A stretch of DNA of 42,501 bases from JAAYUD01 sp963676865 (GTDB lineage: Bacteria; Bacteroidota; Bacteroidia; Bacteroidales; Bacteroidaceae), in NCBI GenBank assembly GCA_963676865.2, contig CAXXSS010000003.1, positions 1-42,501 on the forward strand. The letters run 5' to 3'. The notes beneath the pieces are model-generated. The model worked only from the letters and a program-made list of their open reading frames with translations. It was not told the origin of the DNA and made no database searches. Both the position numbers and the translations under genes were made by a program. Of the stretch, positions 18,123-26,320 are shown one piece after another. Position 1 is the first letter of the stretch. Each line of letters opens with the position of its first letter.

Positions 18123-18136
18123 CGCTACTAAAACAT

Positions 18137-18209
18137 GCGGTAGTAGCTCAGTTGGTAGAGCATCAGCTTCCCAAGCTGAGGGTCACGAGTTCGAATCTCG
18201 CTTACCGCT
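18137..18209 (+). tRNA. tRNA-Gly (anticodon CCC)
   Basis: A full 73-nt cloverleaf: acceptor GCGGTAG paired with TTACCGC (last pair G·U), D-arm GCTCAGTTGGTAGAGC, and anticodon stem TCAGC/GCTGA with loop TTCCCAA, giving anticodon CCC for GGG codons. The T-loop is TTCGAAT, followed by discriminator T. CCA is not encoded. It lies directly before a prophage integrase, so its 3' half is the likely attachment site. Confidence 0.95.
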
Positions 18210-18222
18210 CACTCTGAAAATC

Positions 18223-18256
18223 AAGCAGTTACGATAAAAAGTAGCTGCTTTTTTTG
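18223..18256 (+). terminator. Terminator downstream of tRNA-Gly
   Basis: AAGCAG (18223-18228) pairs with CTGCTT (18245-18250), with an inner TAC/GTA stem, followed by a T-tract to 18255. Confidence 0.75.
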
Positions 18257-18329
18257 TTACCTTTTCTTAAAAAATATTGCATATTTGCACTTATTTATAC
18301 TTATTTTCTACATTTGCCATGACAAATCC

Positions 18330-19532
18330 ATGACAAAAATGAATATAAGATTAGAAATTAGGAACTATAAAGGAAAGAATGGTTATCCCATTCGGTTGAC
18401 AGTATATTATAATGACAGGTTGTATTCTATTAATACGGGCATATTTACTCCTGATCCGAAGAGCTTTGTTGATGGTGTTTTGTCAAAGAGCGTACCCAAC
18501 AGTAAGATTAAGAATTTAAAGCTTAGTGAAATTCGAAATGCCGTCGAAAGATATACGATCGATTATAATCCTCGTCCGGGTAAAGATGTGGCTTTTGAGA
18601 AAAGAATACTGGAGATTGTAACGGGTAGAAAGCAACTGGAAAGGAGATTCATCGATTATCTCGATGAATTCGTTTCCCTAAAAAGTAATGAGGGTACCAA
18701 ATCCGTTTATGGTACGACACGAAATAAGATAGTTGAGTTTGATAGAAATTGTACTTTTGATACAATGGACCGTAAGTGGCTGACTTCATTCGAAAATTGG
18801 ATGGCTGAGACGATGAAGATAAATGCGTATGCCATTCATCTAAGAAATATCAGAGCGGTTTTCAATTATGCGATAGATGAAGAGTTTACAACCTTATATC
18901 CTTTCAGAAAGTTCCAGATAAGAAAGGAAGAGACTAGAAAGCGCGCTCTCAATGTGGAGCAATTAAGAACACTTAGAGATTATCCAGTGGAAAAGCACCA
19001 AGAAAGATATCGGGATATGTTTATACTTATGGTATATCTGATAGGAATAAATGCCGCAGACTTGTTCCGTTTGAAGGAAGTAACATCAGAGGGGAGGATT
19101 GAATATTACAGGGCCAAAACACATAAGTTCTATTCGATCAAAGTTGAGCCGGAGGCAATGGATATTATAAATAAATATCGTGGGCAGGAATATCTGCTAA
19201 ACATCATGGATGATTATTCGAACTATAAGGATTTCCTTCATCGAATGGATATCGCTTTGAAGCAGATAGGAGAAGTCGAAAGAATAGGGCGCGGAGGAAA
19301 AAAATGCAGGACTCCGCTTTTTCCGGCTTTATCTTCATATTGGAGCCGGCATACGTGGGCAACTTTTGCTGCGGCATTGGATACACCAAAAGAAACCATT
19401 TCGGCCGCGCTTGGCCACAACATCGGAAGTGATGTGACATCCATTTATATAAAGTTTGATTTGAAGAAGGTGGATGATGCAAATAGGAGAGTGATTGATT
19501 ATATGAATGAAAACACCGATCAACAACCTTGA
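18330..19532 (+). CDS. int: Tyrosine-type site-specific integrase
   Basis: The ATG at 18330 gives 400 residues. An N-terminal arm-binding region (IRNYKGKNGYPIRLTVYYNDRLYSI) is followed by a SAM-like core-binding domain (FIDYLDEFVSLKSNEGTKSVYG) and a catalytic domain. The box II region is WSRHTWATFAAALDTPKETISAALGH and the tyrosine nucleophile lies in TSIYIKF. Box I reads YLIGINAADLFRL, with Asn where the first catalytic Arg is expected; NBU1-type Bacteroides integrases also lack that Arg. Its place 121 bp from tRNA-Gly fits integration into the tRNA 3' end. A terminator hairpin overlaps the last codons. Confidence 0.93.
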   Translation: MTKMNIRLEIRNYKGKNGYPIRLTVYYNDRLYSINTGIFTPDPKSFVDGVLSKSVPNSKIKNLKLSEIRNAVERYTIDYNPRPGKDVAFEKRILEIVTGRKQLERRFIDYLDEFVSLKSNEGTKSVYGTTRNKIVEFDRNCTFDTMDRKWLTSFENWMAETMKINAYAIHLRNIRAVFNYAIDEEFTTLYPFRKFQIRKEETRKRALNVEQLRTLRDYPVEKHQERYRDMFILMVYLIGINAADLFRLKEVTSEGRIEYYRAKTHKFYSIKVEPEAMDIINKYRGQEYLLNIMDDYSNYKDFLHRMDIALKQIGEVERIGRGGKKCRTPLFPALSSYWSRHTWATFAAALDTPKETISAALGHNIGSDVTSIYIKFDLKKVDDANRRVIDYMNENTDQQP

Positions 19533-19554
19533 AAGTTGAGACCGGTGTTTATTT
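19511..19554 (+). terminator. Terminator overlapping the end of int
   Basis: AAACACCG (19511-19518) pairs with CGGTGTTT (19543-19550), with an inner CAAC/GTTG helix, followed by ATTT. The stem includes the last int codons. Confidence 0.65.
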
Positions 19555-19660
19555 CACTCAAATTTGTCGCAAAGATATGAAGAAAAATCAAGCGATCGCA
19601 CATATATTGCTTTTATATAAAACGACGCAGCAAAAAAAATATATGATTTCAAAAGAAACT

Positions 19661-19768
19661 TTTGGTGATTCGAAGGAAATCAAATACTTTTGCTACAGAA
19701 CTGTTTTGGAAAGCAAGATGCAAAACCCTATGAAGCATATTGTCGCTAAATCGTTACAATAAAATACT
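19661..19768 (+). promoter_or_regulatory. Promoter and conserved leader, copy 1
   Basis: TTTG (19661-19664), 20 nt, then TACTTTTG (19685-19692) form a Bacteroidota promoter. The sequence from here to the TTGTCGCTAAAT block (19740-19751) and on to AAAATAC is a diverged copy of 21486-21592, upstream of a different gene. The shared block therefore covers promoter plus leader. Confidence 0.7.
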
Positions 19769-19907
19769 TCTCCTTACTTGTGGTTTGATAATCAATAGAA
19801 TATATATTCTATTGTCTTTATATTTAACATTAAACATTTCTGCCTGCGCAAGTGGAACATTAGTTTATAGTTTTATATCATCAGGTGAAATAAAGATAAA
19901 TAATTAT

Positions 19908-21194
19908 ATGTCAAGACTAAAAAGCGCTCTGTTAGGTTATTATATTCCATCATTCTTTGAAATGCATGTGAATACAACCCAGGAGGATATGACCATAAAT
20001 CATCTTCCTCTGAATGATATGATTACTCTATTCCACGAATATATACATTTTCTACAAGATTTTACAACATATTATGGTTTGAACGGTATTTATATTCATA
20101 GTGAATATCTTCATAGTGTTGTCACAAGACTGTATGCACTACATCGTAATGATGTTAAGGTGCCATTTGAGATAAAGGATAATACAGACAAGGTGTTACT
20201 CAACAGGGAGATAAGAAATTTTACGCTTGGGGATGATAGCGGAATAAGTAATTTCAATATTATTGATATTCAAGAAGCAGTTGATGATCTAACAAATCCA
20301 GAGGCGTCATTGTCATCTATTCCTAATGTTATACTCTCTTCCGATAATGACAATATGGTCGTTTTTGGGGCTATGGCTATAATGGAAAGTATGGCTTATA
20401 TAATGGAACGTCTCTGTTCTCCAGATTATTCTGTGAAATCACCTGATTTTCCGTATATGGCAGCAGAGAAGGTTGCGGACTATTATGTCTCTGACTTTAG
20501 CAATGACCTCCTTATGGTACTTGCTCTTTGCGATATGAGTCTGATGACTTCAAATCCTGGTTTTTATTTTGTAGATGTTATGAAGAACATACGAGATGGC
20601 AATTTATCCTTTAAAACTCCTGAAGAAATATATGATCACTTCTATTCGCAGGAAGTTTCTCATATTGATGGAAGACAAGGTTCTTTCCTTGCTAGTTATA
20701 AAGAGCTATTGGAGTGTGTGGAGAAACAAATGAAGTCATATTTGCGAGACATGTCTGTAGCAAAACAATACTATGAGTGGATTGATAGGCTGGTTGCTTT
20801 CGCTATAGATTGGCGCGAAAACGACAGGTGTTTTTTGCTTAAAATGGCTAGCAACCATCTGCCCCAAAATGGATGTTTTGGTAAAGCAGTACGTGATGTT
20901 GGTACGCCTCTGATAAGTAATAACAATCCAGGCAAATACTATAAGGTTATTCCTTATGGAATTGGTTTAGAAATGGATGTAGAGTACTTTAAGGTGTTCT
21001 ATGAGATAGAGAAGGTTTTTGAATATGCATCTACAGAATGTTCATTGTATGAATGGTGCACTAGATCGCCAAATGCGACTCCTAACGAATACTGTAAAAG
21101 TGCTCCTTGGAGAAACTGTAACGAACAAAAATTATGTCCGTTCGCATTAGTCTGGAAACATTGGAATCTCAGTACAATAATCCCTAAGAAATAA
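19908..21194 (+). CDS. Accessory prophage protein with HEYIH zinc-protease-like motif
   Basis: I choose the ATG at 19908 (428 residues); an open frame continues upstream to a TTG at 19740, but that part overlaps the leader shared with copy 2. Near residue 45 is LFHEYIHFLQD, an HExxH motif of the zinc metallopeptidase type. The C-terminal 45 residues hold six cysteines (for example CSLYEWC, CNEQKLCPF), which could bind metal. No signal peptide follows from the chosen start. No family is recognised. Position behind int with its own promoter and terminators on both sides marks it as a lysogenic-conversion gene; a defence or superinfection role is only an inference. Confidence 0.7.
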   Translation: MSRLKSALLGYYIPSFFEMHVNTTQEDMTINHLPLNDMITLFHEYIHFLQDFTTYYGLNGIYIHSEYLHSVVTRLYALHRNDVKVPFEIKDNTDKVLLNREIRNFTLGDDSGISNFNIIDIQEAVDDLTNPEASLSSIPNVILSSDNDNMVVFGAMAIMESMAYIMERLCSPDYSVKSPDFPYMAAEKVADYYVSDFSNDLLMVLALCDMSLMTSNPGFYFVDVMKNIRDGNLSFKTPEEIYDHFYSQEVSHIDGRQGSFLASYKELLECVEKQMKSYLRDMSVAKQYYEWIDRLVAFAIDWRENDRCFLLKMASNHLPQNGCFGKAVRDVGTPLISNNNPGKYYKVIPYGIGLEMDVEYFKVFYEIEKVFEYASTECSLYEWCTRSPNATPNEYCKSAPWRNCNEQKLCPFALVWKHWNLSTIIPKK

Positions 21195-21485
21195 GTGGTA
21201 AGATGAAAAATAGTGATTTGGAATGAAACCTGTAGGGTTTATGAAATTTTATCTCTAGCAAAAAAATGATTCTCAATATTAGCTTCACAAGAATAAAATG
21301 CAACTTGCCAGAAAACATTAAAAATACACACGTGCTTTTCCTGTTTGGGTGGAATGTAATAGGCAAGAGAAGTAATTTTTTGGCTGTGAGAGTATCCTTT
21401 TATAGTATAAGTACAAAAGGAATAGGGCTTATCTGAAAATGTGTTCTCTCTATTTATGTAGTGAACTTTTTTCAGACAGAAAATT
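21195..21485. other. AT-rich intergenic region between two accessory genes
   Basis: No coding frame with credible composition. It ends at the second copy of the promoter-leader module. The only open frame here, on the minus strand (21184-21366), is short and AT-biased, and I do not call it. Confidence 0.5.
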
Positions 21486-21592
21486 TTGGTGATTTTAAGG
21501 AAAAAAAATATCTTTGTAGCAGAGTTGTTTGAAAAGTATGTGTGTAATCTAGGTGAGGTAATTTTGTCGCTAAATATTAACAGTAAAATACG
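21486..21592 (+). promoter_or_regulatory. Promoter and conserved leader, copy 2
   Basis: TTTG (21486-21489), 20 nt, then TATCTTTG (21510-21517) match the consensus. The block TTTTGGTGATT at the -33 end, the GAA-rich spacer, a CAGA(A/G)(C/T)TGTTT segment and TTGTCGCTAAAT (21564-21575) correspond in order and spacing to copy 1 at 19661-19768. Confidence 0.7.
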
Positions 21593-21632
21593 AATATCTT
21601 TTTTATCCTTTTTATAGGATAAAAAAGATATT
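21593..21632. terminator. 16-bp perfect hairpin in the leader of the second accessory gene
   Basis: The arm 21593-21608 (AATATCTTTTTTATCC) and its exact complement 21617-21632 enclose an 8-nt loop. It sits after the shared leader and 100 bp before the ATG at 21732. It may be a terminator or attenuator in the leader; copy 1 lacks it. Confidence 0.6.
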
Positions 21633-21731
21633 TATAAAGCTAAAAACAGCTATATGTAACAAATTAATGTACATCTAAAGATTGATGAGCACTGAATAAT
21701 AAATAAAATTGACTAAATATATTCTTAATAT

Positions 21732-23432
21732 ATGGCTAAACAGAGGAAAAAACAATTAGTAAAGCCAATGGAACCCCAAGCTTTGGTCGCTATTTCATAT
21801 AATAATATTTATAATGATAATCAAGGTGATGTGAATAGTTTAATTGCAGAAATTCCTACAATTGTATTGCTGAAATATGTACTTACGCAGCAATTGGGTG
21901 TGCATTTTTCTATGGATGCTTATAGACCTCGGTATACTGCTATTAATAAGCTATGCCAATCACTTTCAAAACCAGAAAAGAGTAGATTAAGAACTTTTTT
22001 GTGTGCCTATCCCCAAAAGGCCCTACTTCTCAATACTGAATCTACTCTCCAATTATGTTATGAATCTATTCGGAATTATGTGTCAATTGAAGATTTTGAT
22101 GATGATGATATAGAACCAAATCAAGAAGAATTGAGAAATATATATAAGGCATATCTGAAATGTAATGAAGAGTGGACAGAGAAAACTCGGATATACGACG
22201 ATCCAGTGGATACATTAATAATGATTGATGTACCAAACGTAGAGTTTAAATTTCATAAAGATTTTAAATCTGCCGTATATAAGGCTATGCATTTTTTTAA
22301 TTTTTGTGAGAAAGATTCTATTTTCAGCGGGTATCTTACTGCTTTATGTAATGATTTAGGAGTTCATGATTGGCGTGAGTACATTCAAATTTTAATTTGT
22401 TTCTTTCAATCCTCTATTAAATCTCCGTTTGTACATTTTGATGATAGCGATGAAAGAATTGATGTCTTTTTTGATCAATTTACCATTGAATTAGACACTA
22501 TAAAAACTTTTAGTGATTGGAATCATAAAGAGCCATTAAAATATTTAAGAGACCATTTCATTCTTCGCATTTCTCGAAAAAACCTTCTTGTTCTCTCTCC
22601 AGACTTCGTAGTGGATAAAATATATCAAGGTTTAAAATTTATGATGTATAATTCCATCGAAAAACATAATTTTAATAGTCCCCAAGGAAGACCATTTAAG
22701 GATTTCGGCACATTCACTGGTCTCTTGGGAAATGTGTTCTCTGAAGAAAATTTAATCGGATCTATTTTAGAGAAATCTTTGAAAGATAAAGTTGATAAAT
22801 TTCTCTCAAAGAGGGAACTAAAAAATCAAGGGATTATTGGAGAAACCGATTTTTATATTAGAATTGGGAGAGATTTAATTATGATTGAATATAAGGATGT
22901 CATGATCAGTGATGATATTAAAAACAGTGGGGATATAGAACAAATTAAGAATATAATTTTGGATAGGATCTGTAAATATGAGCCTAAGAGGAAAAAAGGC
23001 TTCGGTCAACTTTTGGAGAACTTTAGCAAATTAATTGCAGGAAGCTATAATAAACTTGATGCGGAAAGCATTCATGTAAATCGTCTATTCCCCGTGATAG
23101 TAACTACAGATCCATCTTTCTCATCAATCGGGGTTAATGCTGTAGTGATCAAAAAAGCTGCCGAAATCATTGAAAATAATAGAATTAATTTTGGAGAACG
23201 TTTTATCAGTATCCCTATCATCGTGGATTTAGACACTATAATAAATATTTCATATGCACTTCATCAAGGTTCACTCAATATAATCAGATTGCTTGACTCT
23301 TATTTAATTGAAAATAAGAAAAACCTACTTCCGTTTAAGACCTATGTTTGGGAAAAGGTTATTCGGGAGAATCAAGTGTCATCAGAAGAAAGCAAATTTT
23401 TATTCAACGATATGTTCTGCACTGAATCTTAA
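21732..23432 (+). CDS. Accessory prophage protein with PD-(D/E)XK nuclease-like motif
   Basis: A 566-residue soluble protein, lysine-rich at the start (MAKQRKKQLVKP) and very AT-rich in coding sequence. Around residues 380-400 the segment GETDFYIRIGRDLIMIEYKD has the spacing of a PD-(D/E)XK nuclease core: Asp, a beta strand, then E-x-K. An acidic stretch (DFDDDDIEPNQEE) lies near residue 120. No other domain is recognised. It has its own promoter of the same type as the preceding accessory gene and ends at a bidirectional terminator. A restriction-like or abortive-infection function is plausible for a prophage cargo gene, but is inferred only from the motif and place. Confidence 0.65.
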   Translation: MAKQRKKQLVKPMEPQALVAISYNNIYNDNQGDVNSLIAEIPTIVLLKYVLTQQLGVHFSMDAYRPRYTAINKLCQSLSKPEKSRLRTFLCAYPQKALLLNTESTLQLCYESIRNYVSIEDFDDDDIEPNQEELRNIYKAYLKCNEEWTEKTRIYDDPVDTLIMIDVPNVEFKFHKDFKSAVYKAMHFFNFCEKDSIFSGYLTALCNDLGVHDWREYIQILICFFQSSIKSPFVHFDDSDERIDVFFDQFTIELDTIKTFSDWNHKEPLKYLRDHFILRISRKNLLVLSPDFVVDKIYQGLKFMMYNSIEKHNFNSPQGRPFKDFGTFTGLLGNVFSEENLIGSILEKSLKDKVDKFLSKRELKNQGIIGETDFYIRIGRDLIMIEYKDVMISDDIKNSGDIEQIKNIILDRICKYEPKRKKGFGQLLENFSKLIAGSYNKLDAESIHVNRLFPVIVTTDPSFSSIGVNAVVIKKAAEIIENNRINFGERFISIPIIVDLDTIINISYALHQGSLNIIRLLDSYLIENKKNLLPFKTYVWEKVIRENQVSSEESKFLFNDMFCTES

Positions 23433-23571
23433 TAAAGTTAATAGAGATATTCGCATTCGTAACAATCGTTAGGGTTGCTACGCAAAACACAGCAAATAGA
23501 TACAATCTGGCTTTTATTAAATTGTTATCAATACCATTTTCCCCTTCTTTAATATCTGATAATCAGTGAAA

Positions 23572-23613
23572 TATAAATTCCTGTTGTCTTTGAAACGACA
23601 ACAGGAATTTATA
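23572..23613. terminator. Bidirectional terminator, 17-bp perfect stem
   Basis: Arms 23572-23588 and 23597-23613 (core CCTGTTGTC/GACAACAGG) are exactly complementary with an 8-nt loop. They lie between the convergent ends of the 566-residue protein gene and the lipoprotein gene; A/T-rich arm ends give T-tracts in both directions. Confidence 0.85.
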
Positions 23614-23643
23614 GTAATCAAAAATTGAGATATTTCTTATATT

Positions 23644-24630
23644 CTAGTTACTAGGATTAACCCCTGTATTACTACTGGAGGTGGAATCTATTGTGATATT
23701 TTCTCCAGTCCCCATATTTGTATTATCTGTACTGACATTTATGCCATTATTGGTTGAGTTGTCTTTTACTTTAATGGTTATGGTTGTTAGTACGTTACGT
23801 TTAAAAGCCACATTTTGTATCGCTAGTGGCACTACTGCTCCATCTGATTTTACCCAATTGAATGATAGCGCTAAAGTTTCAGAATAATCGTCTTGTGTCC
23901 ATGTCAAATCTTTATTATATGCATTATTTAAAGTATAAATATCCTCTATGGAGGTGTTTGGATATTCTATTGCCATTGACGGAGCTCTTGGAATTGAAAC
24001 AGTAATTTTACCTTCTGTCAGTCCATCAGCTATAACCTTGAGCCCGAATGATACTCGCTTCATATTAATTGATACTGATCCATTGTCGGAAGGGGTAAAA
24101 TCTGTTGTTTCTCCATAATATCTATCAATATTAGGGTGATCATATAATATACCATCCACTTGCGTTGCATCACCACTGCTTATATATGTAATGTAATTGG
24201 ATGAATTAGTGACAAAACTTGTAGAAATTTTTAGGAAACTTGAGCTATTGTCATAAAATGGACAACTATAAGTACCGTCGTTATATTTTTGTATTTTAGT
24301 CTTTCCATCCACTAACATTGTACACGCAAATTTGTATTTATATCCCTGAAGTAGTTGGATTGTTAAATTTGAGATATTGTCGAATAATCCATATGCATAT
24401 GGCTTGTAGTTATTATCCGATAGGGGCGATGAATACACCTGAATTCCGTATAAGTTATTATTGGATTCAGCTCGCGATAAAGGTGAATTTGATATTCCGG
24501 TTATTTCACCTGATAGATCCAAAGAAATCGTATATTCTTTTGTTTCAGTAGGAGTTGAATTTTCTTCGCTGTTTTTTGAACAACTATAAAAACACAGCGA
24601 AATTAATAATGTAAAAACTAATTTTTTCAT
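23644..24630 (-). CDS. Fimbrillin-like lipoprotein
   Basis: The Met at 24630 starts a lipoprotein signal, MKKLVFTLLISLCFYSCSK, with the lipobox Cys at residue 17; the frame is open further upstream but without a sensible start. The 328-residue product is secreted and lipid-anchored. The body is rich in Ser, Thr and Asn and reads as beta-strand (YGIQVYSSPLSD, TIKVKDNSTNNGINV), resembling fimbrillin-like and related Bacteroides surface lipoproteins. It is the last gene of the leftward lysogeny block, so it could be a surface gene expressed in the lysogen. Exact family uncertain. Confidence 0.7.
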   Translation of the reverse strand: MKKLVFTLLISLCFYSCSKNSEENSTPTETKEYTISLDLSGEITGISNSPLSRAESNNNLYGIQVYSSPLSDNNYKPYAYGLFDNISNLTIQLLQGYKYKFACTMLVDGKTKIQKYNDGTYSCPFYDNSSSFLKISTSFVTNSSNYITYISSGDATQVDGILYDHPNIDRYYGETTDFTPSDNGSVSINMKRVSFGLKVIADGLTEGKITVSIPRAPSMAIEYPNTSIEDIYTLNNAYNKDLTWTQDDYSETLALSFNWVKSDGAVVPLAIQNVAFKRNVLTTITIKVKDNSTNNGINVSTDNTNMGTGENITIDSTSSSNTGVNPSN

Positions 24631-24670
24631 GATGATTTTATTTTTGTTAATTCTGATTTTTTCTAGATAT

Positions 24671-25606
24671 TTATTGTGGATTTTTTCCGTATTCCATAAA
24701 TGCACTATGGATTTTACCTGTCCATGTGTCTTTATATAAACCGTATTCACTATTACCTATTGGTTTGTATCTTCCATTTAAGGCGAATAGGTAAAGCATA
24801 CATGCGAGATATATCGTAATAATCGTTATAATTGATTTATTAATAATACTGTTTATGGTTTTTGCCTTTTTCATAGATTTAAATAAGTTGTACAATTTCT
24901 CTCCAAGAGTCTTTGTTTGAAATTCATTTTTCTCGTTCATAATATCATGATAGGATTTTTTAAATATTAATCTGTTAGCCATTAGTCCCTTTGCTTCTGT
25001 CTTATCATTCAAGATGTTATTTCTTGTTTTAGAATCACAATCTCCTTTGTGTGTAAACACATTTGTTGTTCTTTTTTTATTCCGTTTCTTGATCCACTGT
25101 TTGAAAAATAATATTACTAGTAAAATACTAACAATAATCATTACCATTCTGGCTTTATTTTCTATCGTTTGGCCAATGGGCTGTACAGATTTCAATGGAG
25201 CGTTTATAGGTGCCGGCGCAGAGTAAGAGATTGTAAATGGTCGATAGCCCTGCTTAATCGCTTCTTCAACCTCTCCAGCTGGAAGTAGCCCGCTTTGTCC
25301 GTGCTTATCAACCATTCTCATTTGATCTTTCGGATACAGTCTCGCATAATCGTTGGCTCTTCCATCGTATTCGGCTTTGTCTACAGTATGGCTTTTGCCT
25401 TGTTCATCGAAAAATTGATATTTAATCTTGTTATCGTTTGCTTCCATATTTTTAGCGGCTGGGCAATAGGGAAAAGCTGACATACTAGATAATAATAGAC
25501 TAATGAGTATAATGGTTTTTTTTATAGAGATTTCTTTTAAAATTTTATATCTAATATCGAAACATGCAGGACGAAGTAGCCAAACAATGTCGAAACTAGA
25601 AACCAT
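24671..25606 (-). CDS. Membrane protein of the lysogeny block
   Basis: A 311-residue protein. Two strong hydrophobic segments are visible: MVMIIVSILLVILFF (about residues 153-168) and IITIITIYLACMLYLFAL (about 257-275). A third, KKTIILISLLLSSMSAFPYC, near the start looks like a signal sequence. A soluble domain with many charged residues (EVEEAIKQGYRP) lies between signal and membrane. The start at 25606 is supported by AGGGGGG eight bases upstream, unusually strong for this phylum. No family recognised. It lies between repressor and lipoprotein genes on one strand, probably transcribed with them. Confidence 0.65.
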   Translation of the reverse strand: MVSSFDIVWLLRPACFDIRYKILKEISIKKTIILISLLLSSMSAFPYCPAAKNMEANDNKIKYQFFDEQGKSHTVDKAEYDGRANDYARLYPKDQMRMVDKHGQSGLLPAGEVEEAIKQGYRPFTISYSAPAPINAPLKSVQPIGQTIENKARMVMIIVSILLVILFFKQWIKKRNKKRTTNVFTHKGDCDSKTRNNILNDKTEAKGLMANRLIFKKSYHDIMNEKNEFQTKTLGEKLYNLFKSMKKAKTINSIINKSIITIITIYLACMLYLFALNGRYKPIGNSEYGLYKDTWTGKIHSAFMEYGKNPQ

Positions 25607-25651
25607 AATATAATCCCCCCTAGTATTGAATATATAATAATAGATACTATT

Positions 25652-26266
25652 TTATTTTAGTCTTAATTGTCCAACAACAAGTGCAAATAGTCTGATATTA
25701 GTCTTGGCTATTTCAAAATCGGGATACTCTTCATAGTTGTAAGAGTGGCAACGAACTTTTTCACCGGCATCATAAATCTTTTTTATTACAACGCCTTGGT
25801 CGGTATCAAGTACATGTATTTGCCCCCATTGTATGAATTGTTTCTCATTGATTCTAAGGCAAGCTACTTCATCTCCCGAATGAAATTCAGGTTCCATACT
25901 ATTACCTTTTATAGTAATTGTAAAATCGTACTTTGGAAAAGCTGATATTATAGGAATTTGTTCACATTGATATTCAACAACTCCACCAATAGATTCTGCA
26001 AGTGTTCCTGCTGCTGCATCGTATGGAATGCGTGGGCGAGTCTCCGTCTTTGCTACTGAGCTCGATTTTATCATTTCTCCTTCTCCTGTAATGAGCCACT
26101 CAAGATTTAGGTCGGGATATAAATTTATTATATCTTCTATTGTTTCAAGAGAAAAGTTTTTAGTGCTATTTAAATAGCCATTACTTTTTCCTATTGATTC
26201 AAGAAACTTATATAAAGGAATACCTTTTCTCTTTAAATAGTTTTTTATATTATTAGTCGTTTCCAT
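25652..26266 (-). CDS. S24-type phage repressor (CI/LexA-like)
   Basis: A 204-residue repressor with an N-terminal helix-turn-helix (residues 8-60, ending in EWLITGEGEM, typical of Bacteroidota CI-like repressors) and a C-terminal self-cleaving domain. The catalytic Ser is in GNSMEPEFHSGD (Ser123) and the Lys in VVIKKIY (162/163). The likely autocleavage site is Ala86-Gly87 in PYDAAAGTL. It would hold the lysogenic state and be inactivated in the SOS response. It is divergent from the early operon, and three TATAG-N5-CTATA palindromes next to promoters are candidate binding sites. Confidence 0.92.
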   Translation of the reverse strand: METTNNIKNYLKRKGIPLYKFLESIGKSNGYLNSTKNFSLETIEDIINLYPDLNLEWLITGEGEMIKSSSVAKTETRPRIPYDAAAGTLAESIGGVVEYQCEQIPIISAFPKYDFTITIKGNSMEPEFHSGDEVACLRINEKQFIQWGQIHVLDTDQGVVIKKIYDAGEKVRCHSYNYEEYPDFEIAKTNIRLFALVVGQLRLK

Positions 26267-26269
26267 TAT

Positions 26270-26300
26270 TTTGGTAATTTATAGTTTTACTATATATTTG
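26270..26300 (+). promoter_or_regulatory. Rightward promoter with operator O1
   Basis: TTTG (26270-26273), 19 nt, then TATATTTG (26293-26300) give a consensus promoter. The palindrome TATAGTTTTACTATA (26280-26294) covers the spacer and the start of the -7 box, where a bound repressor would block RNA polymerase. Confidence 0.7.
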
Positions 26301-26320
26301 CACTAACTAAATTTATTTTA

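Noticed and set aside
24631..24750. Upstream extension of the lipoprotein frame
   Set aside because: It would overlap the preceding gene and bury the clear lipoprotein signal peptide starting at 24630.
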